From Burkholderiaceae bacterium (GTDB taxonomy: Bacteria > Pseudomonadota > Gammaproteobacteria > Burkholderiales > Burkholderiaceae_D), in assembly GCA_030158675.1 (NCBI GenBank), contig JAOASL010000026.1:1-44991 (forward strand): 44,991 nucleotides of DNA, given 5' to 3'. This document shows, piece after piece, positions 16,247 through 24,727 of the stretch. The notes beneath the pieces are model-generated. The model saw only the letters and a program-made list of their open reading frames with translations. It did no database searches and had not been told where the DNA came from. Both the position numbers and the translations under genes were made by a program. Within the stretch, counting starts at the first letter, position 1, and every line of letters starts with the position of its first letter.

Positions 16247-16750
16247 TCAGTCGTGATGATGGTGATGATGCATGTCGCCGTCATCATCCTTCTTCTTCAT
16301 CGGCATGCCCATGTCGGCCACTTCGACGGTCGCGTCGAGCTTGCCTGCCTTGCGGAAATTCAGTGTCAGTGGAAATTTGTCGCCGGCGACCAAGGGCTTC
16401 TTCAGACCCATCAGCATGATATGCACGCCGCCGCCCGGCTTCATCTCAAGTTTTTGTCCTGATTTCAATTTCAGTTGTGGCAGCGCGCGCATCTTCATCA
16501 CATCGCCTTCCATCGACATCGTGTGAATTTCGACTTTGCCCGCTATCGGCGAGCTGGCCGACAGCAAGGTATCGTCCGCGCCTTTGTTCTCGATTTGCAG
16601 GAAGGCGGCGCCATGGGTCTGCTTGCCGACAGTGGCGCGCGCTACCGCCTTGTCGATCTGCACGGGTTTTGTGTCCTCTGCGTGTAACAGTCCGGCGGAC
16701 AGCAACAGCGCAAGGGCGAGGTAACGGGCAGGGGAGCGGCGCAGAGTCAT
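16247..16750 (-). CDS. PCu(A)C periplasmic copper chaperone with His-rich tail
   Basis: The protein has 167 residues from the ATG at 16750 (MTLRRSPARYLALALLLSAG), with a signal peptide ending near LHAED. The Cu(I) site of the family is visible: EIHTMSMEGDVMKM, then after about 20 residues GGVHIMLMGL, giving the His/Met set. PCu(A)C proteins deliver copper to the CuA centre or to Sco proteins of cytochrome oxidase; the cox locus lies about 3 kb downstream on the other strand. The tail is exceptional: MGMPMKKKDDDGDM followed by six histidines and Asp, likely an extra metal-binding arm. It follows trmL by 43 bp on the same strand. Confidence 0.92.
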   Translation of the reverse strand: MTLRRSPARYLALALLLSAGLLHAEDTKPVQIDKAVARATVGKQTHGAAFLQIENKGADDTLLSASSPIAGKVEIHTMSMEGDVMKMRALPQLKLKSGQKLEMKPGGGVHIMLMGLKKPLVAGDKFPLTLNFRKAGKLDATVEVADMGMPMKKKDDDGDMHHHHHHD

Positions 16751-16793
16751 GAGGGTCCTCGAAAAGTGGGTGTTGACGGTCGCAATTATAGGC

Positions 16794-17264
16794 TCATGAT
16801 CCGCCGGCAAATCCCTGCTGTCGCCAGGCTTCGAATACCGTGACTGCGACTGCGTTTGACAAATTCAGGCTGCGGTTTCCGGGTCGCATCGGCAGCCGGA
16901 TTCGCTGTGGCGCCGGAAAGCTGTCGCGTAGCGCGGGATCCAGCCCCCGCGTCTCGGAGCCGAACACAAATACGTCACCGGGCGCGAAGCGCAGCTCGGC
17001 AAAGATCGACGACCCATGAGTGGTGAATGCGAACACGCGGCTCGGGTCGGGTGCGAGCGCGGCGATGAACGCAGCCCAGTCCCGGTGCACCTGCATCTGC
17101 GCATATTCGTGATAGTCGAGTCCGGCGCGGCGCATGCGTGCGTCGTCCAGCGGAAAGCCCAGCGGCTCGATCAGGTGCAGCTGCGCGCCGGTGTTGGCGC
17201 ACAGCCGGATGATGTTGCCCGTATTGGGCGGTATCTCTGGCTCGACCAGTACAACGTGAAACAA
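16794..17264 (-). CDS. trmL: tRNA (cytidine(34)-2'-O)-methyltransferase TrmL
   Basis: This SPOUT methyltransferase modifies the wobble ribose of certain tRNA-Leu isoacceptors. At 156 residues it is the usual minimal length. Motifs are FHVVLVEPEIPPNTGNIIRL at the N-terminus, the SAM-binding knot VFGSETRGLD and RLPMRPGNRSLNLSNAVAVT near the C-terminus. The gene sits between comF (25 bp upstream) and the copper chaperone; the grouping looks fortuitous in function. Confidence 0.95.
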   Translation of the reverse strand: MFHVVLVEPEIPPNTGNIIRLCANTGAQLHLIEPLGFPLDDARMRRAGLDYHEYAQMQVHRDWAAFIAALAPDPSRVFAFTTHGSSIFAELRFAPGDVFVFGSETRGLDPALRDSFPAPQRIRLPMRPGNRSLNLSNAVAVTVFEAWRQQGFAGGS

Positions 17265-17288
17265 GATTTTCTCCCGGGTCAGCCGCGT

Positions 17289-18032
17289 TCATCGCAGCGG
17301 TGTTCGTGCAACTACCAGATTGGTCACGCTCGCTGCGCCATGGCGCTTCAGGCAGGCGGCGAGCGCATCGAGCGTGTGGCCGGTGGTCATGACATCGTCA
17401 ACGACCAGCACCCGCCGGCCAGCGATGGCCGGTCGGCGCATGATGGCAAAGGCGCCGCGCATATTATCCCGTCTGTCCGCCGGTGCAAGTCCGGACTGCG
17501 GTAGCGTATCGCGCACGCGCACGCAGGCGTCGCCGGCCAGCGGCAGATGCAGCGCGCGTGCGAGCGGCTTCGCGATTTCCTGCGCCTGATTGAAGCCGCG
17601 CTCAGCCAGTCGTTCGGCCGATAGCGGCACGGCGATCACCAGATCACCGATGACCCCCGGGTCTTCCGCGATCGCCTGCAGCAGTAATTCTGCGAAGGCC
17701 TGCGCCAGCGGCAGCTGGGCGCGAAACTTGAGCGCCTGCACCAGCAGGTCGACCGGCGGCGCGTAGCGGGTTGCTGCCACACTGACGTCGTACGCCGGCG
17801 GCTGAGCAAGGCAGCGGCCGCACGCGGGCGCCGGCACCGCCAGCGCGCATGCGCAGACGCGACAGCATGGGCCTGCGTTCATCGCATAACGGCGACAGCG
17901 AGCGCAGAACGGTGACGCGGCGGCGTTGCCACAGAGCGCGCAGCAACCCGGCAGCAGTCGGACGGCGAGCTGCGCGACTGCTGCGGGCAACCTGCACACG
18001 GCGCTTAGCAAGGGCAGATCAGGCAGATTCAT
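17289..18032 (-). CDS. comF: ComF family phosphoribosyltransferase-like protein
   Basis: The protein has 247 residues from the ATG at 18032 (MNLPDLPLLSAVCRL). An N-terminal zinc-ribbon-like region with CxxC pairs (CCALCGN, FCARCRR, CCRVCAC, ACGRC) is followed by a PRTase domain with VPLSAERLAERGFNQAQEIA and the PRPP loop VLVVDDVMTTGHT. ComF proteins act in DNA uptake/transformation in competent bacteria and may help replication-fork or ssDNA handling elsewhere. The open frame extends far upstream through the divergent methyltransferase gene, but nothing supports a longer protein. It is divergent from the BioC-like gene. Confidence 0.93.
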   Translation of the reverse strand: MNLPDLPLLSAVCRLPAAVAQLAVRLLPGCCALCGNAAASPFCARCRRYAMNAGPCCRVCACALAVPAPACGRCLAQPPAYDVSVAATRYAPPVDLLVQALKFRAQLPLAQAFAELLLQAIAEDPGVIGDLVIAVPLSAERLAERGFNQAQEIAKPLARALHLPLAGDACVRVRDTLPQSGLAPADRRDNMRGAFAIMRRPAIAGRRVLVVDDVMTTGHTLDALAACLKRHGAASVTNLVVARTPLR

Positions 18033-18105
18033 CAGGCGTCGTCCGAGGGGGCTTGGGGTACACTGCCGCGCATTGTTCCCATGCTCCGTGCGCCTGAGCG
18101 CTGCC

Positions 18106-19047
18106 ATGCCCGCCATTCCGAATGACCCTGATCCAGATCGCCGCATCGCACCTTTTTCCGTTGCTGCCGTGCGTCGGCTTTTTTCCCGCCCGGCGCGCTG
18201 CGCGGACTCGCAGTTCCTGCGTCGTGAAATCGCGGCGCGAATGTTCGAGCGCCTCGGGCTGATCCGGTTAGAGCCGCAACGCGTGCTTGACGGGGGTTGC
18301 GGCGAAGGTGACGACTTGCTTGGCTTGCAGCAAGCGTTCCCGTTGGCGCAGCTGATCGGCGTGGACGCGTCGCCGCAGATGCTGGCGGCCGCAGCCACTT
18401 CCGGCGCGCAGTCGCGCTCACGCGCGCAAAAGCTGATCGGCCGTTTTCTGGGCCGCCGTCCCGAGGGCATGCACACTGCGGCGCTCGCCTGCGCCGACTT
18501 CGGACAATTGCCGCTGCCGCGCGCCAGCATCGATCTGCTGTGGTCCAATCTCGCGCTGCACTGGCATCCGCAGCCGCACCGGGTCATTGCCGAATGGGCG
18601 CGCGTGTTGCGCACTGATGGCCTGCTGATGTTCAGCTGCTTTGGTCCCGATACCTTCGTTGAGCTGCGAGCGGCCTTCGCGGCCAGCGGCCTGGGCGAGC
18701 GGGCGCTGCCCTTCGTCGATCTGCACGACTACGGTGACATGCTGGTCGCCGCCGGCATGGCGACGCCGGTGATGGATATGGAAAAGCTAACGATCACCTA
18801 CGCATCGGTCGACAAGCTGCTTGCCGACGTGCGCGCGCTGGGTGGCAATCCGCTGGAGAGCCGGCCACGGGGGCTTGACGGCGCGCAGCGCTGGCAACGG
18901 CTGCGGCGCACGATCGAGTCGGCACGCGATCTACGCGGAGATATCCGGCTGACAGTCGAGGTCATTTACGGCCACGCGTTCCGGCCGGTGCCAACCACCA
19001 CAGCCCAAGGCGAGAAAATTGTCCGTTTTGAACCTCCGAAAAAATGA
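18106..19047 (+). CDS. BioC-like SAM-dependent methyltransferase
   Basis: The protein has 313 residues from the ATG at 18106 (MPAIPNDPDPDRRI). A class I SAM fold is visible: VLDGGCGEGDDLLGL for motif I, LIGVDASPQML for motif II, and LLWSNLALHWHPQPHRVIAE resembling the SNLALQW segment of BioC. Then come LLMFSCFGPDTFVELRAAF and HDYGDMLVAAG. BioC methylates malonyl-ACP at the start of biotin synthesis. No other bio gene is near, so the name is by resemblance; a paralog with a different acyl substrate is possible. In Burkholderiales this gene is commonly divergent from comF, as here. Confidence 0.85.
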   Translation: MPAIPNDPDPDRRIAPFSVAAVRRLFSRPARCADSQFLRREIAARMFERLGLIRLEPQRVLDGGCGEGDDLLGLQQAFPLAQLIGVDASPQMLAAAATSGAQSRSRAQKLIGRFLGRRPEGMHTAALACADFGQLPLPRASIDLLWSNLALHWHPQPHRVIAEWARVLRTDGLLMFSCFGPDTFVELRAAFAASGLGERALPFVDLHDYGDMLVAAGMATPVMDMEKLTITYASVDKLLADVRALGGNPLESRPRGLDGAQRWQRLRRTIESARDLRGDIRLTVEVIYGHAFRPVPTTTAQGEKIVRFEPPKK

Positions 19048-19194
19048 AGGGGGTCTTTCCATTTCTTTAATTCGCGTGCGCTTCCCTGAGATTGTTATGG
19101 TCTTTACTGGCGGCAGATATTCTTTCCCTTTATACTCCACGGGTTTTTTCCTAGGCTCGCTGCTGAACAGTACTTAGATAATTGGTATGCGCGC

Positions 19195-19659
19195 ATGGCG
19201 ACACGTGAGTGGATTTTGAAGAGGAATTGCTCGATGTCGCCGGGTCAGTTGGCCAGAGCCTATGCGGCACTGAGTGTCGCCTCCCTGCTGGTCGCAAGTT
19301 ATTTTCTGGCCCGGGGTGCGTGGCTGGTGCCGGTTTTTTCGGTGCTGGAACTGATGGCAGTTGCCGTAGCTTTCGTTTATTTCGGTCGCCATGCGACGGA
19401 TCGTGAGCATGTCGCACTGAGTGACAGCGGTATGCTGGTGGAGCTGATTCAGGCTGAGCGCGTGCATCAGTATCGGATGGACCCGCATCGTACGCGTGTG
19501 GCGCTGCCGGCCTTGCGGCACGGCCTGATCGGCCTGGAGTCGAACGGCACGCGGGTCGAAATCGGCAGGTTCCTGACCGAGCGCAGGCGGCAAGAGTTCG
19601 CACGCGAGCTGCACCAGGAACTGCTCGGTTACCGGGCGGGCCCTGGCGGTTGGCAGTAA
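19195..19659 (+). CDS. DUF2244 membrane protein
   Basis: The protein has 154 residues. The N-terminal REWILKRNCSMSPGQLARAY is the family's usual opening, so ATG 19195 is preferred even though a good ribosome-binding site (AGAGGA) precedes an internal ATG at 19234. Two hydrophobic segments follow (AALSVASLLVASYFLARGAW and VFSVLELMAVAVAFVYFG), then a basic cytoplasmic region with VEIGRFLTERRRQEFARELH. DUF2244 genes are regularly found directly before coxB. A role in oxidase assembly or regulation is inferred from that linkage only. The gap to coxB is 41 bp, consistent with one transcript. Confidence 0.88.
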   Translation: MATREWILKRNCSMSPGQLARAYAALSVASLLVASYFLARGAWLVPVFSVLELMAVAVAFVYFGRHATDREHVALSDSGMLVELIQAERVHQYRMDPHRTRVALPALRHGLIGLESNGTRVEIGRFLTERRRQEFARELHQELLGYRAGPGGWQ

Positions 19660-19700
19660 TAGAAAAATTAACAGATTTCAATCAGGCATTTGAGGACAAC

Positions 19701-20858
19701 ATGAACTACGCGAAGCGCCTAATCCACACGTTGATGGCTGCTGCCGGCTTGCTTGTCGCTGGCTCGACGTTCGCAGTCAATGACATGGTCGGCGGCCCTG
19801 CCGTGCACCAATTGAACTTCCAGGCGCCGGTGACGGCGATCGCAGCCGACATCTATCAGCTGCACGTCTGGATGATCGCCATTTGCGTGGTGATCTTTAT
19901 CGCCGTTTTCGGCGTGATGTTTTACTCCATCCTGAAGCACCGCAAGTCGCTCGGCCACAAGTCGGCCAGCTTCCACGAAAGCACCGCGGTGGAAATCGCG
20001 TGGACAATCGTGCCTCTGCTGATCGTGATACTGATGGCCCTGCCGGCCACCAAGACCGTGGTCGCGATGAAGGACACGTCGAACGCCGATATCACCATCA
20101 AGGCCACCGGCATGCAGTGGAAGTGGGGCTACGACTACATCAAGGGCGAAGGCGAAGGCATTGCCTTCCTGTCGGCCCTGTCGACGCCGCGTGAATCGAT
20201 TCAGGGCAGCGGCATCAAGCCGGACAACTACCTGCTTGAGGTCGACAACGAACTGGTCGTGCCGGTCAATAAAAAGATCCGTATCGTTACCACCGCCAAT
20301 GATGTCATCCACGCCTGGGGCGTGCCGGCATTCGGCGTGAAGCAGGATGCCATTCCGGGCTTCGTGCGCGACACCTGGTTCAAGGCGGAGAAGATCGGCA
20401 CCTATCGCGGCAACTGCTATGAATTGTGCGGTAAAGAGCATGCATTCATGCCGATCGTCGTGAGCGTCGTCAGCGATGCCGATTACGCGAAGTGGGTCGC
20501 CGAGAAGAAAAAAACCATGGCGGCAAACGCCGATGATCCGAACAAGACCTGGACGGCGACCGAACTGGCCGCACGTGGCGAGAAAGTCTATGCGGCGAAC
20601 TGCGTGGCCTGCCACCAGGCCACTGGTGCCGGCGTTCCGGGAGCATTCCCCGCGCTGGCCGGTTCGCCAATGGTCAACGGACCGCAGGACGGTCAGATCG
20701 GTATCCTGCTGAATGGCAAAAATGCGATGCCGGCATGGAAATCGACGCTGTCGGACACCGAGATCGCTGCGGTCATCACCTACACCCGCAATTCGTGGGG
20801 CAACAAGGCTGAAGACAATATCGTTCAACCCGCCGAAGTCCTGGCTGCGCGCAAGTAA
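19701..20858 (+). CDS. coxB: Cytochrome c oxidase subunit II with fused cytochrome c domain
   Basis: This subunit receives electrons at the CuA centre and passes them to subunit I. The protein has 385 residues from ATG 19701, preceded by TGAGGA; a longer frame would overlap DUF2244. A signal sequence and two membrane helices come first, including VEIAWTIVPLLIVILMAL. A periplasmic cupredoxin domain follows, with the CuA ligands (HAWGVPAFG, then YRGNCYELCGKEHAFMP: Cys, Glu, Cys, His, Met). After about residue 290 a class I cytochrome c domain carries CVACH and a later Met (NAMPAW), making this the caa3-like subunit II common in Burkholderiales. It is the first structural gene of the cox locus. 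Confidence 0.97.
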   Translation: MNYAKRLIHTLMAAAGLLVAGSTFAVNDMVGGPAVHQLNFQAPVTAIAADIYQLHVWMIAICVVIFIAVFGVMFYSILKHRKSLGHKSASFHESTAVEIAWTIVPLLIVILMALPATKTVVAMKDTSNADITIKATGMQWKWGYDYIKGEGEGIAFLSALSTPRESIQGSGIKPDNYLLEVDNELVVPVNKKIRIVTTANDVIHAWGVPAFGVKQDAIPGFVRDTWFKAEKIGTYRGNCYELCGKEHAFMPIVVSVVSDADYAKWVAEKKKTMAANADDPNKTWTATELAARGEKVYAANCVACHQATGAGVPGAFPALAGSPMVNGPQDGQIGILLNGKNAMPAWKSTLSDTEIAAVITYTRNSWGNKAEDNIVQPAEVLAARK

Positions 20859-20880
20859 CAAAGAAATCAGGGAGAACTAG

Positions 20881-22476
20881 ATGAGCACTACACTAGATCA
20901 CGCACACGGTCACGCTGACCACGCGCACGACGATCATCACCCGCACGGCTGGCGCCGTTGGCTGTATGCGACCAACCACAAGGACATCGGCACCCTGTAC
21001 CTGTGGTTCTCGTTTGTCATGCTGCTGACCGGCGGCGTGCTGGCGCTGGGTATCCGCGCCGAGTTGTTCAAGCCGGGTCTGCAACTGTTTCAGCCGGAGT
21101 TCTTTAACCAGCTGACCACCATGCACGGCCTGATCATGGTGTTCGGCGCGATCATGCCGGCCTTCGTCGGCTTCGCCAACTGGATGATCCCGCTGCAGAT
21201 CGGCGCATCCGATATGGCCTTTGCACGGATGAACAACTTCTCGTTCTGGCTGCTGCCGCCGGCGGCAATCCTGCTGGTCGGGTCGTTCCTGGTGCCGGGC
21301 GGTGCCACCGCTGCGGGCTGGACGCTGTACGCGCCGCTGACGAGCCAGATGGGTATCGGCATGGACCTGGGCATCTTTGCGATGCACATCATGGGTGCGT
21401 CGTCGATCATGGGCTCGATCAACATCGTGACCACCATCCTGAACATGCGCGCTCCGGGCATGACACTGATGAAGATGCCGATGTTCGCATGGACCTGGTT
21501 GATCACGGCCTACCTGCTGATCGCCGTGATGCCGGTGCTTGCGGGTGCGATCACGATGACCCTGACCGACCGTCATTTCGGCACCTCGTTCTTCAACGCG
21601 GCTGGCGGCGGTGATCCGGTGATGTACCAGCATATTTTCTGGTTCTTCGGTCACCCCGAGGTCTACATCATGATTTTGCCGGCCTTCGGCATCGTCTCGC
21701 AGATCATCCCGGCGTTTGCACGCAAGCCGCTGTTCGGCTATGCATCGATGGTGTACGCGACCTCTTCGATCGCAATCCTGTCGTTCATCGTCTGGGCGCA
21801 CCACATGTTTGCCACCGGTATGCCGGTGACTTCGCAGCTGTTCTTCATGTACGCGACGATGCTGATCGCTGTGCCGACCGGTGTGAAGGTGTTCAACTGG
21901 ATCGCGACGATGTGGAAAGGCTCGATGACTTTCGAGACCCCGATGCTGTTCGCAGTCGGCTTCATCTTCGTGTTCACGATGGGCGGCTTCACCGGCCTGA
22001 TCTGCGCGATCACCCCGGTGGACATCCAGCTGCAGGATACCTACTACGTCGTGGCGCACTTCCACTACGTGCTGGTCGCGGGCTCGCTGTTCGCGCTGTT
22101 TGCAGGCTTCTACTACTGGGGCCCGAAGTGGACCGGCTTCATGTACAACGAAGGCCGCGGCAAGTTCCATTTCTGGAACTCAATCATCTGGTTCAACGTG
22201 ACCTTCTTCCCGATGCACTTCGTGGGGCTGGCCGGCATGCCGCGTCGCTACGCAGACTATGCAGCGCAGTTCACGGACTTCAACATGCTCGCCACCATTG
22301 GCGCCTTCGGTTTCGGCCTGACCCAGGTGTACTTCCTGTTCGCCGTGGTCATCCCGTCTATCCGTGGCGGCAAGAAGGCGGAAGCCAAGCCGTGGGATGG
22401 TGCCGAAGGCCTCGAGTGGACTGTGCCCAGCCCGGCGCCGTTCCACACTTTCGAAGTCCCGCCGACCGTCAAATAA
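20881..22476 (+). CDS. coxA: Cytochrome c oxidase subunit I
   Basis: This is the catalytic, proton-pumping subunit of the aa3-type oxidase. At 531 residues it has 12 membrane helices. Ligands are visible: [11 protein letters not shown] (heme a), [14 protein letters not shown] (the CuB His-Tyr pair), WAHHMFATG (CuB histidines) and [11 protein letters not shown] (heme a3 and heme a). The first 22 residues are unusually His/Asp-rich ([18 protein letters not shown]), a possible metal-binding cytoplasmic tail. A ribosome-binding site (GGGAGAA) precedes the ATG, and the gap from coxB is 22 bp. Confidence 0.98.
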   Translation: MSTTLDHAHGHADHAHDDHHPHGWRRWLYATNHKDIGTLYLWFSFVMLLTGGVLALGIRAELFKPGLQLFQPEFFNQLTTMHGLIMVFGAIMPAFVGFANWMIPLQIGASDMAFARMNNFSFWLLPPAAILLVGSFLVPGGATAAGWTLYAPLTSQMGIGMDLGIFAMHIMGASSIMGSINIVTTILNMRAPGMTLMKMPMFAWTWLITAYLLIAVMPVLAGAITMTLTDRHFGTSFFNAAGGGDPVMYQHIFWFFGHPEVYIMILPAFGIVSQIIPAFARKPLFGYASMVYATSSIAILSFIVWAHHMFATGMPVTSQLFFMYATMLIAVPTGVKVFNWIATMWKGSMTFETPMLFAVGFIFVFTMGGFTGLICAITPVDIQLQDTYYVVAHFHYVLVAGSLFALFAGFYYWGPKWTGFMYNEGRGKFHFWNSIIWFNVTFFPMHFVGLAGMPRRYADYAAQFTDFNMLATIGAFGFGLTQVYFLFAVVIPSIRGGKKAEAKPWDGAEGLEWTVPSPAPFHTFEVPPTVK

Positions 22477-22529
22477 TCGGCAACTAATGCAGCAAGCCGG
22501 CGGCTGTGGCCGCCGGCGGAAACGGAAAT

Positions 22530-22637
22530 ATGTCAGACAAGAAAAACCCCGCAAATCTCCGCACCGCGCTGGTTCTGCTGTCGGTGGCCGTCGCCTTCTT
22601 CATCGGCGTGGTCATCAAGCACACTGTGTTGAAGTGA
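22530..22637 (+). CDS. Cytochrome oxidase small assembly protein (35 aa)
   Basis: This tiny gene encodes 35 residues: a polar start (MSDKKNPANLRT), one hydrophobic helix (ALVLLSVAVAFFIGVVI) and a short KHTVLK end. It sits between coxA and cox11, 53 bp after coxA and 10 bp before cox11. Burkholderiales cox operons regularly contain a single-helix protein of this size in that position, annotated as a small assembly protein. No biochemical role is established from sequence. Confidence 0.8.
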   Translation: MSDKKNPANLRTALVLLSVAVAFFIGVVIKHTVLK

Positions 22638-22647
22638 GGAAGGCGGG

Positions 22648-23214
22648 ATGAGCAGTACCGAGCCGTCGCGTGAACAGCGCCGGGCGCGTCGCAATGTCCG
22701 CATGTTGGGCAAGCTGGCCGTCATTGCGCTGCTGATGTTCGGCTTCGGCTATTCGCTGATCCCGTTGTATAAGAAGATTTGCGAAATCACCGGCATCAAC
22801 GTGCTGGCTGTCCAGGAAACGCTGGGCCCGAAGAAGGGCAACACGCAGGTGGACGCCAGCCGGACGATTACGGTGGAGTTCGATGCCAACACCAGCGGTC
22901 CGATGCGTTTCAGGCCGGCTGTGTCGAGCCTGCAGGTGCATCCGGGCGAGATGGCGCAGGTGGTGTACGACGTAGTGAACATGCAGGACCGCAGTATCGA
23001 CGTGCAGGCGATTCCGAGCTACGCGCCGCAGGAAGCGGCAAAGTACTTCGAGAAGCTGGAATGCTTCTGCTTCCGGCAGCAAACGCTGGGACCGAAAGAA
23101 GCACGCCAGATGCCGGTGAGTTTCTACATCGACCCGGCACTGCCAAAGAACGTGAAGACAATCACTTTGTCGTATACGTTCTTCGAGGTAGGGCTGAAGG
23201 GCAAATCGAACTGA
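22648..23214 (+). CDS. ctaG: Cytochrome c oxidase assembly protein Cox11 (CtaG)
   Basis: This copper chaperone inserts CuB into subunit I. The protein has 188 residues with one N-terminal membrane helix (LAVIALLMFGFGYSLIPLYK) and a periplasmic immunoglobulin-like domain. The diagnostic copper-binding CFCF is present in YFEKLECFCFRQQTLGPKE, and ARQMPVSFYIDPALP follows as in the family. It lies between the small assembly gene and DUF2970, in the usual order. Confidence 0.97.
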   Translation: MSSTEPSREQRRARRNVRMLGKLAVIALLMFGFGYSLIPLYKKICEITGINVLAVQETLGPKKGNTQVDASRTITVEFDANTSGPMRFRPAVSSLQVHPGEMAQVVYDVVNMQDRSIDVQAIPSYAPQEAAKYFEKLECFCFRQQTLGPKEARQMPVSFYIDPALPKNVKTITLSYTFFEVGLKGKSN

Positions 23215-23221
23215 GGTAGAC

Positions 23222-23434
23222 GTGGAAGATCTGAAACAGGCGTCGAAACGCAGCATGTCATTCGGCGCGACGGTGAAAGCAGTGCTGTGGTCATTTTTCG
23301 GCGTGCGCAAGAAGAGCGCGTACGAGAAAGATACTCAAGTGCTCAATCCGGTGCATGTGATCATTGCCGGCATCATCGCCGCGATGCTGTTTGTGCTGGG
23401 TCTGGTGATGTTGGTGAAGATAGTAGTCGCTTAA
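23222..23434 (+). CDS. DUF2970 small membrane protein
   Basis: The protein has 70 residues and starts at a GTG (23222) preceded by a GAGGT ribosome-binding site overlapping the cox11 stop region. A basic N-terminal half containing TVKAVLWSFFGVRKKSAYEK is followed by one membrane helix (HVIIAGIIAAMLFVLGLVML). DUF2970 proteins occur between cox11 and coxC in betaproteobacterial cox operons; the function is unknown. Confidence 0.87.
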   Translation: MEDLKQASKRSMSFGATVKAVLWSFFGVRKKSAYEKDTQVLNPVHVIIAGIIAAMLFVLGLVMLVKIVVA

Positions 23435-23466
23435 TAATTTTTATATCTCGTAATCAGGGGAAGTAG

Positions 23467-24327
23467 ATGAGTACACAACAAGGCAAAGCGCCCTACTATT
23501 TCGTGCCTGGGCCGTCCAAGTGGCCAGTGCTGATGGGTATGGCCCTGCTGGTCGTGATGGCAGGCGCATCCGCTTGGGTGAACGGCGTCAGCTGGGGCAA
23601 ACCGGCGAATATCGTCGGCATCATCGCGGCGCTGTTCGTGCTGTATCACTGGTTCGGCGACGCGATCTCCGAGTCGGAAGGCGGCATGTATAACCAGCGT
23701 ATCGATGCCTCGTATCGCTGGAGCATGGGTTGGTTCATCTTCTCCGAAGTGATGTTCTTTGGTGCGTTCTTCGGCACGCTGTTCTACGCGCGCGCCATCT
23801 CGATGCCGTGGCTCGCCGACATTGACCATAAGCTGCTGTGGCCTGATTTCAATGGCGTCTGGGGCAACCTTGGCCCGGCCGGCCTGATCGAGAAATTCGA
23901 GACCATGGGTCCGTTCCCGATCCCGACGATCAACACTGCGCTGCTGCTGACCTCGGGCGTGACGCTGACCCTCTCGCACCACGCATTGCGTGCGAACCAG
24001 CGTGGCAAGACGGCCTTCTGGCTATTCGCCACCATCGCACTCGGCGCCATCTTCATGGGCTTTCAGGCTTATGAATACATGCACGCGTACAGCGAATTGA
24101 ACCTGAAGCTGACCTCGGGCATCTACGGTTCGACCTTCTTCATGCTGACCGGCTTCCACGGTTTCCACGTGACCATGGGCGCGATCATGCTGTCGGTTGT
24201 GCTGTACCGTCTGATGAAGGGTCACTTCACGCCGGATCATCATTTCGCGTTCGAAGGCGCCGCCTGGTACTGGCACTTCGTTGACGTCGTCTGGCTCGGC
24301 CTGTACGTGGTCGTGTACTGGCTGTAA
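23467..24327 (+). CDS. coxC: Cytochrome c oxidase subunit III
   Basis: The protein has 286 residues with seven membrane helices. Recognisable segments are RWSMGWFIFSEVMFFGAFFG, NTALLLTSGVTLTLSHHALR, YMHAYSELNLKLTSGIYGST, FFMLTGFHGFHVTMGAIMLS and WYWHFVDVVWLGLYVVVYWL at the end, all typical of subunit III. The family stabilises the oxidase core and supports rapid proton uptake. A ribosome-binding site (GGGGAAG) lies just before the ATG. A strong terminator follows within 15 bp, so the structural part of the operon ends here. Confidence 0.97.
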   Translation: MSTQQGKAPYYFVPGPSKWPVLMGMALLVVMAGASAWVNGVSWGKPANIVGIIAALFVLYHWFGDAISESEGGMYNQRIDASYRWSMGWFIFSEVMFFGAFFGTLFYARAISMPWLADIDHKLLWPDFNGVWGNLGPAGLIEKFETMGPFPIPTINTALLLTSGVTLTLSHHALRANQRGKTAFWLFATIALGAIFMGFQAYEYMHAYSELNLKLTSGIYGSTFFMLTGFHGFHVTMGAIMLSVVLYRLMKGHFTPDHHFAFEGAAWYWHFVDVVWLGLYVVVYWL

Positions 24328-24341
24328 GCGCTGATACCTAA

Positions 24342-24371
24342 AAAAATGCCGCACTTCGGTGCGGCATTTTT
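24342..24371. terminator. Bidirectional intrinsic terminator after coxC
   Basis: A 13-bp perfect stem (AAAAATGCCGCAC with GTGCGGCATTTTT) closes a TTCG tetraloop. The A-run and T-run make it work on both strands. It therefore ends both the coxC transcript and the minus-strand twin-transmembrane gene. Confidence 0.92.
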
Positions 24372-24416
24372 GTTTGGCGCACGGCCTGCACGTGTGTTGC
24401 AGGCCGTTGATAAAGC

Positions 24417-24620
24417 TTAGTAAATGATACCGGTCGGCTGGATCCATCCGAGTCGGTAAGCGATGAGCAGCAGCAGGAACAACAGCACCGACAGACCGAC
24501 GCGCAGCGCCAGCGCGTTCACGGTGCGATTGGTGCGGCCCTTGTCGCGCATCATGAAGAACAGCGCGGAACCGAGGCTGGCGAGGATTAGTACGAAGGCA
24601 ATCGCCACGAGTATTTTCAT
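24417..24620 (-). CDS. Twin transmembrane protein (DUF2909-like)
   Basis: The protein has 67 residues with two hydrophobic helices (ILVAIAFVLILASLGSALFF and VGLSVLLFLLLLIAYRLGWI) joined by a short basic loop MRDKGRTNRT. Small twin-TM proteins of this kind are regularly found between coxC and SURF1 genes in Burkholderiales, on the opposite strand as here. It is divergent from SURF1 with 107 bp between starts. The function is unknown; a role in oxidase biogenesis is only suggested by position. Confidence 0.82.
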   Translation of the reverse strand: MKILVAIAFVLILASLGSALFFMMRDKGRTNRTVNALALRVGLSVLLFLLLLIAYRLGWIQPTGIIY

Positions 24621-24727
24621 CAGGGCTTCCTGGTGGGGCGGGCACTGTTTTGGTGCCGTCCGGATTTGAAATAAGCAGCGATTGTAATGCGATTGGTATG
24701 GCGACTGACAGTGCGACTGGATGAGTG

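Noticed and set aside
20893-22170. Long minus-strand open frame of 425 codons opposite coxA
   Set aside because: It is a shadow of the strongly conserved coxA frame; the translation is low-complexity Arg/His/Gln-rich with no recognisable domain.
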